From Triatoma infestans (taxonomy: Eukaryota; Arthropoda; Insecta; Hemiptera; Reduviidae): a stretch of DNA of 64,000 nt. A program made the position numbers and the translations under genes. The stretch is from NCBI GenBank assembly GCA_011037195.1, contig JAAEAF010014403.1:155701-219700 (forward strand). Direction: 5' to 3'. Under the pieces are notes generated by a model, which was given only the letters and a program-made list of their open reading frames with translations, had not been told where the DNA came from and did not search any database. This document shows, piece by piece, positions 45,586 through 56,740 of the stretch (the first letter of the stretch is position 1; each line of letters starts with the position of its first letter).

Positions 45586-46293
45586 TCTCGCGCCCCATCT
45601 TTACATTCTTAGTTATTTTCTTTACTTTCAATAAAATTAAACAGAATACGTCACCTGGGACCTACATTACAATTAACGACCAGCAACGTATCATTCCTAA
45701 TTCAAAGGTAAATTCAACTTCATCAGTGACTGCAGTAGCGGTAAGATTGTTGGTAAGACTAACCATTTTTATGTTGTAGAAAGAACACAACGTTTACCTG
45801 ATCTTGCTCAAAATTTATCTTCTGTCGTGTAACCCAACTTTACATATTCGCACAAAGTTTGGTACTATTTTTCAATAGATATCGTCACAATCCATTCTAC
45901 CTAGTTTTATTATAACTTCAATATTTTAGATAACAACTCCTCCTAAGGTCGGGAATTCTTCTTCAACCTTTACACCAAAAGAGTGCAGATGTTGATGTGT
46001 ATTTACTGAGTGGGCGTTGCACTCTACGCCAGTGTCAAAAACCACACGATTCCAAACCTATTCACTGAAATGGAGTCCACTCCCTTGAAGGGTTAGGTGC
46101 GCCGCAATGATGGTTATCATTATTGGCCATCCACTTGTAGAACTAGTCACCCACGCTTTCTGATCAATGCATCACTGAAAACTATGGTCATCAGGATCAA
46201 GATCCTGTACACAGGATGCACCGAGTCTCCGGACAATTGTCGCACATATCTTCAGCAATGTCGTTCTAAAAAATAAAACTATCTGCTGTGAAA
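45586..46293 (-). repeat. Right arm of the inverted repeat
   Basis: The same landmarks as the left arm occur as reverse complement, in reverse order, with scattered substitutions and indels (for example an extra AAAGGTTGA run near 45965). Confidence 0.85.
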
Positions 46294-47533
46294 TATATTG
46301 AATAAACTTTTTGATATTACACTTTGAATAATTATGCATAATTGGAATGAAAGTTTCTAAATACAAAACGAGTACAAACATTATGAAGGTTAAATAAATT
46401 GTGCAATATAAACAGTGTGTAGGTTAAATCAAAATAAAATAACCTACTTATCGTAATAGAACCTAGAATCGATTGTTTGATTGATTATTACTTTCTCCTA
46501 CTGCTGTAAGATACCCTAATTATCGCATTAGAATATAGAATTGATTGTTCGAATCGATTATTACTTTTTTCAATGCTTCTAGAGATTTTACTGTAAAGAT
46601 ATCCAATTTTCAAATTGCGTTTCGCCAAAAATTCTTATTTTGTGAACCACTCAAAATGGAAAAAATATTTTCATGGAACGGTCGGAGTTGGCATCCATCA
46701 GAACGAAATACCTCAGAATTGAATAATAAAGTTCCTATTGACAAAAAGTTCCTTAAAAGTCGAAAGTTTTACTAAATTATTTAGTTACCTGCGGCAGAAA
46801 GGTAATTATACTGACGAGCAGACCACTCAGGCCCTCCTAAAATCATTTTTAATTTTTGTCATTAAATTGTTTCAGATGAAAATTACAGCTTTGTGTGTTG
46901 TAAACTTTGTTTTAGGAAAATATTTCCACCTATTTTCGCGAAAGATTGAAAAAACATTCGGTCAAGTTACCAGTTGCGATTAACGAATTTAGATCGAATC
47001 TTTGTGTCAAATCCCTTGCAGGACGGAATATCAACTGCGAGCTGCTTGCGATGTCTGTTTGTCAGATATTTTGTCCCAAAGACAAACTTATAAAAAGACC
47101 ATTAAACATTCGAAAAAAAATTGTTTTCTTATTATGGGGATCTGAAAGCTTGAATTTCCAGTGAAAACTCGATATCAAAATTTTGACACAGCACCACAAT
47201 ATTTTCTCTTACTGTTAGTAATAGACCCACCAGAAGAATATAATATTCTTAAGCACAACCTGACGTTCTTTTTTAAAGATCGTTTCTGTTAGAAAACGTT
47301 GTGTAAAGTTTTTTCACAATTAAGTGTAAACGGATTTAATATTTAACGTGCAAGTAAAGGCTCTACAACTTTTTTCAGTGGTTGTTAGGATAAATCTGGA
47401 TGTGTAAACGTGCTAATTTACTTCTTGAATTTTATTTGTAATATTGTTTCCTTTGTTGAACGTCAGAATAATATTCTGTGTTTCGGAGTTTCGTAGAATT
47501 AGGTCAGTAGAAAGATAGAAAATATCTTACTTC
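46294..47533. other. AT-rich DNA with family R fragments, no gene
   Basis: A minus-strand fragment at about 47130-47215 (AACAGTAAGAGAAAATATTG, then GAGTTTTCACTGG). Frames at 46545-47164 are short, overlapping and without motif. Confidence 0.4.
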
Positions 47534-47575
47534 AAGCGCTACATTTCGACAGAATTTTCTGTCATCATCAGGGTT
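47534..47575 (-). ncRNA. Hammerhead ribozyme-like motif, second type
   Basis: On the minus strand: CTGATGA, an extra T, a 7 bp stem II (GACAGAA with TTCTGTC) around AA, GAAA, then TGTA. The core boxes are intact. Stem III would be the two-pair A-T/T-G form, with cleavage after the A of GTA. Stem I pairs poorly, so activity is uncertain. Confidence 0.5.
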
Positions 47576-47615
47576 GTACAATAAAACGAACATAATATTA
47601 AAAATAATTATTGTG

Positions 47616-47634
47616 GATATATATATATATATTG
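47616..47634. repeat. (TA)n microsatellite
   Basis: Alternating TA of about 18 bp close to the hammerhead-like motif. Confidence 0.85.
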
Positions 47635-48939
47635 CTTGTGATAAGCTTTATAAGTTGATAGCTTTGATTGTTGAATTGATAATTTTATTGCACTGTTAAT
47701 ATTATTGCTCTTGTATCATGCATTTCACATACTATTGTAAACTTATAAAAACCTGCATTTGCAGTAATGAAACCTTTGAAATTGGTGTCCAGATTATGCA
47801 ACTATTATTATATCTTTGATCCTATATACATATATCGGAGTGTTATATTAGTACCAAAGTACTCTTTATTGAAAGTAAGACGTGAGTAGCGGATGCTAAA
47901 AAAGGAAAACAATTTCATAAGGAGGAAATAGAACAAACAGTGACCAAGTTTCAAATCACTAGTTTCAGCAAGAATAGTTGTTGTGGTTGGTTCCCCTTTG
48001 CCAGAAAATCTGTAAACGGGAACAGTCCATGGCACCTATCGTCATTTTATTTGGTGAATTGCAAGCCAGAATGGACGAGAAGTATATAAGGGCGAGAGCT
48101 GATGAAGCTCGTCTTATTGTATGGGAGCTACAGATCCAAAGAAAACATCGGCAGCTAATTGCAAATACATGTATAATCTGTTTGAATGTATAGCATACTT
48201 GGGGGAGGGGGAATTACTAGAATTTAAATATAGAATTTTAATTAGTTTAAATTCTTTTTTTTAAATTTTAACACTTGGAAATCACTCAGTAAATTATTTA
48301 CTATAAAATAAAATTGTAATACACATACAAAAAAAAAGTAATTAGCTGAAAATCAACTTATTTTCTAATATCATTGTGATATTAGATAAGGAACATTATT
48401 GGTTATTAATTTTACTATATTTACATCACTTGACTTGTTGTCAATGAAATGACTCTTACAGCAGTGGATATATTTGCTTTTCCACCACAGTTTTCCGGCT
48501 TTCTTTCGTTCGCTTCTGGCTCTCTGATTGATTGATAGTTCAGCGATTTCCTAGGACTTGTTATTAATCAAATCAAGAAAATCTGGTGTAAGTATTTAGG
48601 TGGAATTTTTACAGCATGCTAATTAAAACATAGTGCATGCCACACTTTGTTAAAACAATTTAGTCAACATTAAGATAATAATCCACGCTGTAAACTGGAA
48701 ACTTAACGCTTTGTTTATTAACATAAAAAATAGATAACAAAAAAATTATTTAGCATACAGTTAAAAATTAACATAACCATTATTATAAAGATTGTTGAAT
48801 GAAATTATACATGGAGTACATGTTCGTTTACTTACCAAAATACACATGGTGTCGTGTTTTCTTTGCAACGGAAACAACGTCACTTTTAAGTTTTTTCATT
48901 GATTATATAATTTTTTGACTTTCAGTTATTTAGTTATTT
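47635..48939. other. AT-rich DNA, no gene
   Basis: A short frame at 47978-48193 has a basic helical look (EARLIVWELQIQRKHRQLIA) but no recognised domain or support. Confidence 0.35.
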
Positions 48940-49960
48940 CCTCTTACAAAAGGAAATATTGCGATCGTGTCAAATTTTTGATATCGAGTTTTCTCAGAAA
49001 ATATACATTTTGAGGTTCGCTAGTCCAAAAAAAGTGGTGTTTACAAAATTGGTGTGTGTGCGTGTGTGAGTATGTATGCGTCTTGCTGTCTCGACAGCAC
49101 TTAACCACACTAACGTTTTGATCAAAATATCCACTTCATTGAAGGACTTTGTCTGTTGTTGAGATTTTCTCGAATGATTTTCTTTAAACTTTGTATATAC
49201 ACTTGGCTTCACACTTTGTACACACACTATGTGGGGCTACGGCTTTTATTTGAAACCATTTTTTTTTTCAGAAAATTCATTTTAAAAAAGTTTTCGTAGG
49301 GGTGGGGTTATGTTTATTCTATTCAGTTCATTCTATTCAGTTCAATTTATTATACTATTCTATCATGTATATAATATTAAATACAATTACATGTTTGGCC
49401 AAAATTCCGAGTTTGAAGAAAATGGGTTCACCTATGGGCCGAGTACTCTTTCCAGCAGAATTACGTTTTTGAGAGTTCTAGGGGGAGGGGAATTGCAACG
49501 TTAAGCCTCTCTAAACAGACTCTTCGATTCTACATGCTGTATAATATTAAGGGGCATCAAATGCATTGCTAGAAATTGATGTTTGAAAAGAACTGGTTAA
49601 CCGAAATTGCAAATCTACAGAAAGTTGCTATTTTTTGCTAATTTTCTCGTAGGTGGCTTCACCGATTTTTTTTAAAACTTTGCAATTCTAGTCGTTTAAA
49701 CTCTTAAATACATAGACATCAACCTACAACTTTTATTTCTGATATTTTTTCCCTAGAAAAATGGATTTTTATGGAAGTTCTCGTAAGTCATGGCGAGAAG
49801 TGGGCTTTCCTCAATAATGCCATTTTAGTACACTGCACCAGCTGCTGAGAGATATGTGAACTGGCAGTAAACATGTCGTGTATCAGCACTGAATAAACTG
49901 CTTGCTATGAGAGGAAGTATTACGAGTGTTTCTCACTTTTTGGAAATTAGTGTTTAGTAT
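48940..49960 (+). repeat. Dispersed repeat family R, long copy
   Basis: From CTCTTACAAAAGGAAATATT and GCGATCGTGTCAAATTTTTG, through TTTTCTCAGAAAATATACAT, (GT)n at 49053-49064, and the G-rich and AACGTTAAGC words near 49490, to GAGAGGAAGTATTACGAGTG near 49910. This is one of the fullest copies. Confidence 0.65.
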
Positions 49961-50028
49961 TTTTTATCGTAATAATGATATAGTTAGAGTGTAAACAATA
50001 GAGGTACCACCAAGCGCAACACAAAGGG

Positions 50029-50289
50029 GTGATGGTGGGGCGGTTGAAGGGTGGCTGGTGTGACATCTGCCGTGTGACAGCCACTCGGCGGCTACCCGGC
50101 GCGCCAACAGCCTCCTCCTCCTCCAGTTGCCGCTCTCACGCTATACACCCCAACATCTGCACCAAGTGCCGCCCCACTCACTCTCTCTCTGTCTCTCTGT
50201 ACTACCGGTCGATCCCTAATACCGCACCGCTCGTCTCCTCTAGCGTGCCCTGTTCATTCCTCTCAAACATCAATATTATCCTCTTCTGA
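50029..50289 (+). CDS. GC/CT-rich frame with paired cysteines (possible exon)
   Basis: An 86-codon frame, MMVGRLKGGWCDICRVTA..., then a Ser run and HPNICTKCRPTHS. Two C-x2-C pairs (WCDIC, ICTKC) about 35 residues apart could bind one zinc ion. The region is clearly richer in GC than its flanks. However, CTCCTCCTCC and CTCTCTCTCTGTCTCTCTG runs suggest it may be UTR or simple repeat, and no splice sites or family were recognised. Confidence 0.25.
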   Translation: MMVGRLKGGWCDICRVTATRRLPGAPTASSSSSCRSHAIHPNICTKCRPTHSLSVSLYYRSIPNTAPLVSSSVPCSFLSNINIILF

Positions 50290-50404
50290 GCCGTTACTCT
50301 ACTCCCTTCTCCACATTGAACACTTAGTTGTCTCTAATAATGCTCTTTAACTATTCATTTATTTGTCAATTCTAAACTTAAATTAATATGATAAATATCT
50401 TTGT

Positions 50405-50908
50405 GATGTTTGTCTCCTTTGTTTTTTAATCGATATTTACTTTCACTTCCTTCTGTAAGAGCTGCATATCACAGAACAGAAATATCGTAGGAGGCTCAAA
50501 CTTGAGAGTTAGGCTTTCCAACAGCAAGGTTTCATGATCTTTTAAGGCTTCGGCAGCCATCATGCAAGACACCAAGAGAATCTGAGTCTTGGATTCGGAC
50601 TGCTCCATGTTTTCGTCCATATTGCAATGGGCTTCTAACCTAATCCTTGCTTTGCGATCTTTGCCAGTGGTAATATAAAACTTAACACAGCAACTTCTCT
50701 GAGGAAGAAACTTTTAAAGTATAGGCCAAATAAGGACGTAGTCCCAACTGAAGCCTCAGGTACTCTTGAATGGTTTACAGAAGAAATATGATAAAAAATG
50801 TGGTCAGTTGGAAGTACGACTTCATTGAGTAATCTGTTTAGTTTTTGCGATTTTCTTGAAAACAGCTCCAACGATTTTCTTTAAACACAACAGTTATTTT
50901 CCTCAGAG
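50405..50908. repeat. Family R fragments
   Basis: GTAAGAGCTGCATATCACAG and, at 50838-50880, GCGATTTTCTTGAAAACAGC + TCCAACGATTTTCTTTAAAC. The latter is followed at once by a partial hammerhead. Confidence 0.5.
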
Positions 50909-50950
50909 TTGTAGCCTGCTGCTTTTTGTAGTCATCGACCGGTTTCGGGC
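50909..50950 (-). ncRNA. Partial hammerhead ribozyme, 3' half only
   Basis: The minus strand reads GCCCGAAACCGGTCGATGAC, then TACAAAAAGCAGCAGGCTAC. GAAA, stem III, GTC and the stem I strand match the PLE ribozyme, but the CTGAAGA half is absent. The break lies within a family-R copy: GATTTTCTTTAAA is present on both sides. Confidence 0.6.
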
Positions 50951-51480
50951 TTAATTTTCTTTAAAGTTTGTATGGGCATGCAAACATACAGGGCTTCAAC
51001 CTTCATTGGAACATTTTTTCTGGGAACATTGAATGAGGAAGGAGTGACATCATGTTTCGGTCTCAATTGCCACCACATCCGTTTTTACGGTTTTCACCGC
51101 CTACATAATGTTAATGAGAATTCATATGAAGTTGAAATATCGAACTTAAAAAAAATCAATTCACTTGGATTACGAGTTTACTAATATTTATTTAGTTATT
51201 GCAAGTTTCTCCAAAATGACATCATATTTCTTTGAAATTTCTACATTTATATAGAAACTCTTTCGTTTGAAATTTGTTTCTGAGAAAATGGACTTTCGGG
51301 GAGTATTGAGTGAGCTGGCACTGAGAGCTCATCTTGTCAAGTCCATTTCATTATAGGATAGTTAAATAAACTAAACAATTAATTAGTTATATATTTACTT
51401 AAAATATAATTTGTCAGATAGAGGTGCGAAATCCAGAAGTGAAAACCGAGCAAGTGTTTCACATCAGAGTATTTTTAAAT
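50951..51480 (+). repeat. Family R fragment
   Basis: AATTTTCTTTAAAGTTTGTA, TGGAACATTTTTTCTGGGAA, and the end word GCAAGTGTTTCACATCAGAG near 51448. Confidence 0.5.
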
Positions 51481-52639
51481 ACGTTCGCAGACAAAATGGT
51501 TATCTTTTCCATCACAATCATGCCGAAATGGCTTTAAGTCCCCACAGAGCGTTGTAAAACTGTTTAACTTATTTTTTTTTTTTAAAGTTCTAGAAGTGAA
51601 AGACCTAAAATTTGTATAATAAGCATATCAAGTTTAAAGAAAGTTGTATTGGCGCCATTTTCTAGACTACGCTAAAGACAGTGACATACTTCCGGCTAAT
51701 AGATTCTGATTGAAACAATCACATCGGATTCTTTAGTGAGATTCACACCAGATTTCAAATTTGGTGTTTTACACAATATTCTTTCTTTTTTTTTCTTATC
51801 GATACGTATATCAAGATAGTTACTGAAATTTCAAATTTTACGATTAATTAACAGTAGATGAATTTCAGAAGAAATGTGTTTGGGATTTTACCCCGGAATA
51901 AATGAAAGTAAATATTTATAATTTATATATATATAATATCACTGTTTGATTAGTGAGGATTAGAATGAGAGGTGGCGAGACCTCTCCACGAGGGAGAAAA
52001 CTGGCGGAGACCCCTTTCAATCAGCAAGTCAACCCCTTCCCACAATCATGAAACTAAACTAGATTCCCCCATTTGTTATTCGTTCATTAGATTTTACAGT
52101 AAACGATTCTACACAACGTCAGTAATTATCATAATAATAATAATCTTTCACTTCTACACTTAATGATTATGTGTTTTCCTAACTTAAATAATTCTGATTT
52201 TATTTATTAAGTTGGGAAAACAGCTGTGATATTGAAAATCTTGTAGATATTTAGGAAAGCAACAGATTATGGAGGTAATTTTCAATAAACAATACATCAA
52301 TAAGGAGATAAATTTAATCTCCGTAATTATCATTACTGTTCATATAATTTTACAACCCCCCTCCCCATATATGTGTGGGTACTTAAATTCCAACTCTACG
52401 ATTGAACTAAAAATTAAAGAAATATTAGCAACAAAATTAACCTCGATTTTATCTAATCAGCTGTTATTCAGGCTGCCTTGATACGTATTTTTTATTTTGC
52501 ACACTATTAATCCTTTATTTTACGATAACTCTGCTAAATTTATTTATTACATGTGTTTTAAAAAAATTTAATAGAAAATAATAGGGTTCCCGCCCTACAC
52601 AAACTTATTGCTTTATCTTATATTTCTATTAATACTAAA
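51481..52639. other. AT-rich DNA, no gene
   Basis: Nothing recognised beyond short AT-rich frames and an (ATA)n-like run at 52128-52142. Confidence 0.35.
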
Positions 52640-52659
52640 AAAATGTTTTAGCGAATGTT

Positions 52660-52726
52660 GTGTGTGTGTGGGGGGGGGATATGTGTGTGTGTGTGTGTGG
52701 GTATGTGTGTGGTGTGTGTGTGTGTT
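52660..52726. repeat. (TG)n with G-run
   Basis: GTGTGTGTG, a run of nine G, then more TG with GGTATGTGTG interruptions. It lies at the position where family-R copies usually carry TG. Confidence 0.9.
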
Positions 52727-53960
52727 TGCGAGCAAAATACCTCATAAACGAAAAATCGCAGACAGCTTGAGATAGCAGACTCAAATTTGGTATTCCCTAC
52801 TACGTACTGCCACCGCATCCGGCCAGAAGGATTCTGGCCAAATCCATTAACCGGAAGTGCAACTTTACTGAATTCGTTTTTTTTAATCCGTTTTTCGCAA
52901 TTTTCTGGAAAACTGCTGCAACGAGTTTCTTTGAACTTCGTATATATACTACATTCACCCATAAATACCTATTACTTTTTTGGTAGCTCTAGGAGCACAA
53001 TAACGTTAAATTTTCCCCTGCAGTATCATATCAATGTGATACCCCATGTATAATATTAATAAACATTGCAAGCATTGCTAGAATTCCAAATTTGGAGAAA
53101 ATTATAGAATTACAGTTTTTTGGGGGGAATATTTTCAAAACGACTAAAACGATTTCCTTTTAATTTGGAATGCTAGCTGCAAGGATATAAACATAACACT
53201 TTTATCTTAAACACTCCAATAAAATTCATTTTAGTTAGTTGTGCGCAATTTGTGACAGTACATTTCGAATTTTATTTGGGTCAGTTCAGTGCTACTGGTT
53301 CGCTCTTGTGACTATAATGAAATCATTTCTCCACCTGTCGCCTGCGTTGGTAAATCGGTACATGTCCTTTCACAACCTCTTCATTCTGTTAGGCTAACTA
53401 ATGTGTAGAATTTGAAGTTTCAAAAAATCTTGTCATTATCTAAATCATTATATTAAAAGCAGTAAGATAAAGTCGTGTGAGTGAAGATTTGTTTTCTTTC
53501 AATGTTTTGTTTATAACTGAAACAGAAATTATTGCGATTGTGAACAATTTCCGATAATGATTTTTCGCTGAAAATACATGTGTTAACAGTCCCTGGAAAA
53601 AAATCATAAAAGTTAAATTTTGATATTTCGTTCCGGATATCATTAGGATATTGGATAGGAAGTTTTCTGCCGAAATTCCTTAGCAGGAATTGCCACTTTA
53701 CTGAGAATAGATTCTAAAGTTTTTTCAAATTCCTCAGATCAGGCCCTAATGATATTTAAATGTTTTAGGACTTTTTCTATTCTATACTTGAAATAACTCT
53801 TAACTTTTATTTGAAACATGGGGGGGGGGTTGATTTTAAAAGTTTTCCCGCCAACCCTCTCTTTGAACCTTTGCAGAAAATCGAGTTAATTTACTCGTGT
53901 GTATATTGCTGTAAGAGAAACTCGTGTTGAGTGTTTCAGATTTTTCTTCTCTAATTGATA
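52727..53960 (+). repeat. Dispersed repeat family R, two adjoining copies
   Basis: 52740-53080: AAAAATCGCAGACAGCTTGA, GGTATTCCCTACTACG, CCGGAAGTGCAACTTTACTG, CAATTTTCTGGAAAACTGC. A second start at 53470-53590 (ATTGCGATTGTGAACAATTT, CGCTGAAAATACATG) leads to the end word CTGTAAGAGAAACTCGTGTT at 53910. Confidence 0.65.
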
Positions 53961-54663
53961 CATTTCCTTCAAACAGGGGACCCACTATTATAAAACACTG
54001 AAAGGGGCGCCCTAATGGGAAGCCTGTCTCTGCGGCTCCCTCGCCACCAGGGTCTCCCTTAAAATAAGATATTTTTAATAATATTCATAATCCTGTACGT
54101 GTAGGAAGTATATAGAGTTATAATATCGATGAATCTGTTGACGAGAAAGTTGCCAGAAACTGTAAACAACATAAAATACATCTCACTTCTCTGGTGACTT
54201 TTTGGACTAAAACTTTGCCGAAACATCATTTCCGTATCCACTCATCTAGTACAAAGAATAGAATGTCTTTGGAGTCTTTTCTCTGAATTCCTTTTTACTT
54301 TGTCTTATTGGTGGAACAGCAAGTGTTGCAGATGTGTCTGTTTTTTGTATCTTTTGAGCAGCGACTCTGTAGGTTGTTCGTGATGTGAGATTATTTTGTG
54401 CCGTAGATAAACAAATAACTGGCACAGTATGAGTTATTGCATGATAAACACTGTTACATATACAGAGCCAAGTTATATAACCGGAACACGGCTGTCTGGA
54501 TCGAGAACAATTTTTACTCCATTCTCGGCCTGTATTTATATATTATATGTTTGTTATATTTTATCATTTTATTTATTATGTTTTTGTTGATTTCATATTA
54601 TCTGTAATTATTGCAGAATGTTTTGTTAATTTTTATTTGCAACTTTTTTGTTGGCACGTTAAC

Positions 54664-54668
<5 letters not shown>
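53961..54668. other. AT-rich DNA, no gene
   Basis: A balanced patch at 54000-54060 (CTGCGGCTCCCTCGCCACC) was not recognised. Confidence 0.35.

Positions 54669-54700
<32 letters not shown>
54669..54700. repeat. (TA)n microsatellite
   Basis: About 30 bp of perfect alternating TA. Confidence 0.92.
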
Positions 54701-54701
<1 letters not shown>

Positions 54702-54719
54702 TTCCTTTTTTCCATGTTT

Positions 54720-55045
54720 TCTGTAAGAGGAAGTATTGCATTTATGTTAGAATTTCGCAATTTAATTTTAACAGTGGAGCTTAAAAAACATAAATTAGCA
54801 GGAAGCTCAAATATGTATTACGTTTAGATACATCCAACGCATCCGTTATAAAGATTACAGTCAAAATCTACCAACTGATTTTTTTTATTTTTTCTTTTCT
54901 TCGATTTTTTGCAACTTTCTGGAAAATGGTTTCCAAAATCTTTGTTTACACCACTCACACACAACAGGTGGGTCTAATATTTTGGAAACGGTTTTCTAAG
55001 AAAATTGGATTTTAGAATTAAAAGTAAAGTATAATTAAAAAATGT
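54720..55045 (+). repeat. Family R fragment
   Basis: CTGTAAGAGGAAGTATTGCA, GCAGGAAGCTCAAATATG, GCAACTTTCTGGAAAATGG and TTCTAAGAAAATTGGATTTT in order. Confidence 0.6.
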
Positions 55046-55120
55046 GATGTGGTGGTTGGTTCCGCAGAGCTGGAAAGCATCAGAGGCATTTTCCGTTGTA
55101 GCCTGCTTCATTTTTGTGGT

Positions 55121-55160
55121 GATCGCCCGGTTTCGGGCGTTCGCCCATCTTCAGGATGCG
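55121..55160 (-). ncRNA. Hammerhead ribozyme, left arm
   Basis: The minus strand has CTGAAGA (complement of 55148-55154), perfect stem II GGGCG/CGCCC and GAAACC, but GGGC in place of GGTC, which removes the U16.1 and NUH box. Probably inactive or weak. Confidence 0.6.
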
Positions 55161-55305
55161 TTTGTCAGACAGTGTGATAACACAGACTTGTACAGAGCAA
55201 ATTCAGTTTATACACTCTATTATGTATAAACTGTATTATGTATAACTGTATAAGAGTGTATAAACTGAATTTGCTCTGTGCAAGTTTTTGTTATCACACT
55301 GTCTG

Positions 55306-55370
55306 ACAAACGCATCCTGAAGATGGGCGAACGGCCGAAAACGGTCGATGACCACAATATGAAGCAGGCA
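55306..55370 (+). ncRNA. Hammerhead ribozyme, right arm
   Basis: CTGAAGA (55317-55323), stem II GGGCG/CGGCC with one mismatch, GAAA (55337-55340), ACGGTC with cleavage expected after 55346, and stem I CATC/GATG. All core boxes are present, so it is the better of the two arms. Confidence 0.65.
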
Positions 55371-55395
55371 AGGCTACCATGGAAAATGTCTCGGA

Positions 55396-55864
55396 AAAAA
55401 AATGTGATATAACGATTTCAAACGAGATTTATTTATTTATTTTTTCTGTAAAATATGTTCGATAAAACTGTGAATTTGTAATCGACATTGATCGATCAGA
55501 TAATATCTGTCAACTTTAAACTAAAATGATTTAAAAACTTCACATCACTCCACATATCATCAAGCACACATTATTGACGGTTTATTATGAATGAAGTTGA
55601 AAATTCATTTATAAACGGCGCCCCTTTCTTCTCTTTCTGCCTCTAATCGAAACAAATATTCCCTCAACGGAATACCAACTCCTCCGGCACCCTCTGAAGA
55701 ACAAAACCGGTTCGGCCATTGTTTACAGATACAACAGCCTTCTGTATTCATCACTACTGTTTCAGCACAATCCCCTCTCCCTCTGCCGACCTTCTCATTG
55801 AACATAAACATCACATAATAATCGATTAGTTTGTTGGAATTGTTATTTCATTATGTTCCCCGTC
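55396..55864. other. Unassigned DNA
   Basis: A GC-balanced patch at 55610-55800 with a minus-strand frame (CCICKQWPNRFCSSEGAGG) was not recognised. Confidence 0.3.
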
Positions 55865-56740
55865 TCTTATTGCTGTAAGCGGAAGTAGTGTTATCGTAGC
55901 AAAGTTTGGACATTTAATATTCACCGGAAATATATTTAAAAAACACGTTGATAGGGTTTAAAAAAAGTGATCAGCGTGCTTTATCTGTGTCAATGAATGT
56001 ATGTACTTATGTATAACTAAACAGTAAAGAACGAATAGTCACAGGATATATTCATACATGATATTTTCCAGTTAGTTAGCACCGTGTGGGCGATCGCGAA
56101 CTTTCAGTCGCCATTCCTTTACCGCAAATATCAGTTTAATGAATGAAGTTTTTTCGTTATTGAATGGGAACTCCTTCATGGTGTCATCAATTATTGCTCC
56201 AACCATTTTCTTTACCTTTCCACATACACATATCAAGGTATATATTACTTTTATTTTTAAAAGTTTGTATGGAAACATTGACTTTAGCGATGTTATGGAG
56301 AAGGGGTAATCCAATTCGATTTTTTAGATTACTTTAATGATAATAATAAGTGCCAAATATCGATTTGGAAGAAAATAGGTTAGTGGTAATTTACCGTAGT
56401 TTTTTCAGTTAGCGTGATTTGATCCTTAAAGTAGCTAAATGGATTCTTTAAAGTTATTATGCTCTTAAATACATATAAACCTTTTACATTTCTTTAAATC
56501 TCTTTCCAGAAAATGATTTTATTGGGGAGCGGGTAGACTAGCTTCCCTAAGGCGCCATTTTATAATATTGTACATATCGCATGCTGTAGGATATTGAAGG
56601 CACTAATTATTTAGATACAAACTCCATTACTGAAGGAAATTTATCAGAACTGTGAGAATTGTCATAAGAGAAAGTCGCGCGTGCGTGCGTATGTGTGTGT
56701 GTTTGTCACTCAAAACAGATTTTTTTTTTTATTGCCATGA
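55865..56740 (+). repeat. Dispersed repeat family R, copy
   Basis: Starts GCTGTAAGCGGAAGTAGTGT and ATATTCACCGGAAATATATT; ends CATAAGAGAAAGTCGCGCGT with TG runs and TTTGTCACTCAAAACAGATT near 56705. Confidence 0.6.

Larger units (their letters stand above)
43419..46293. mobile_element. 2.9 kb element with ~710 bp inverted-repeat arms
   Basis: Arms at 43419-44130 and 45586-46293 are inverted copies, about 90% alike by eye, around a 1.46 kb AT-rich centre with no transposase frame. Outer ends share TTTCACAGCAGAT. No target duplication was found. It could be a non-autonomous foldback or TIR element, or an inverted duplication of a repeat. Confidence 0.7.
55088..55395. repeat. Head-to-head hammerhead palindrome
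   Basis: Two ~145 bp arms in inverted orientation, each containing a hammerhead, with a spacer of about 20-50 bp of TATGTATAA words (55210-55260). The arms include ACAGAGCAAATTCAGTTTAT and its complement, so the transcript would fold into one long hairpin. Confidence 0.8.
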
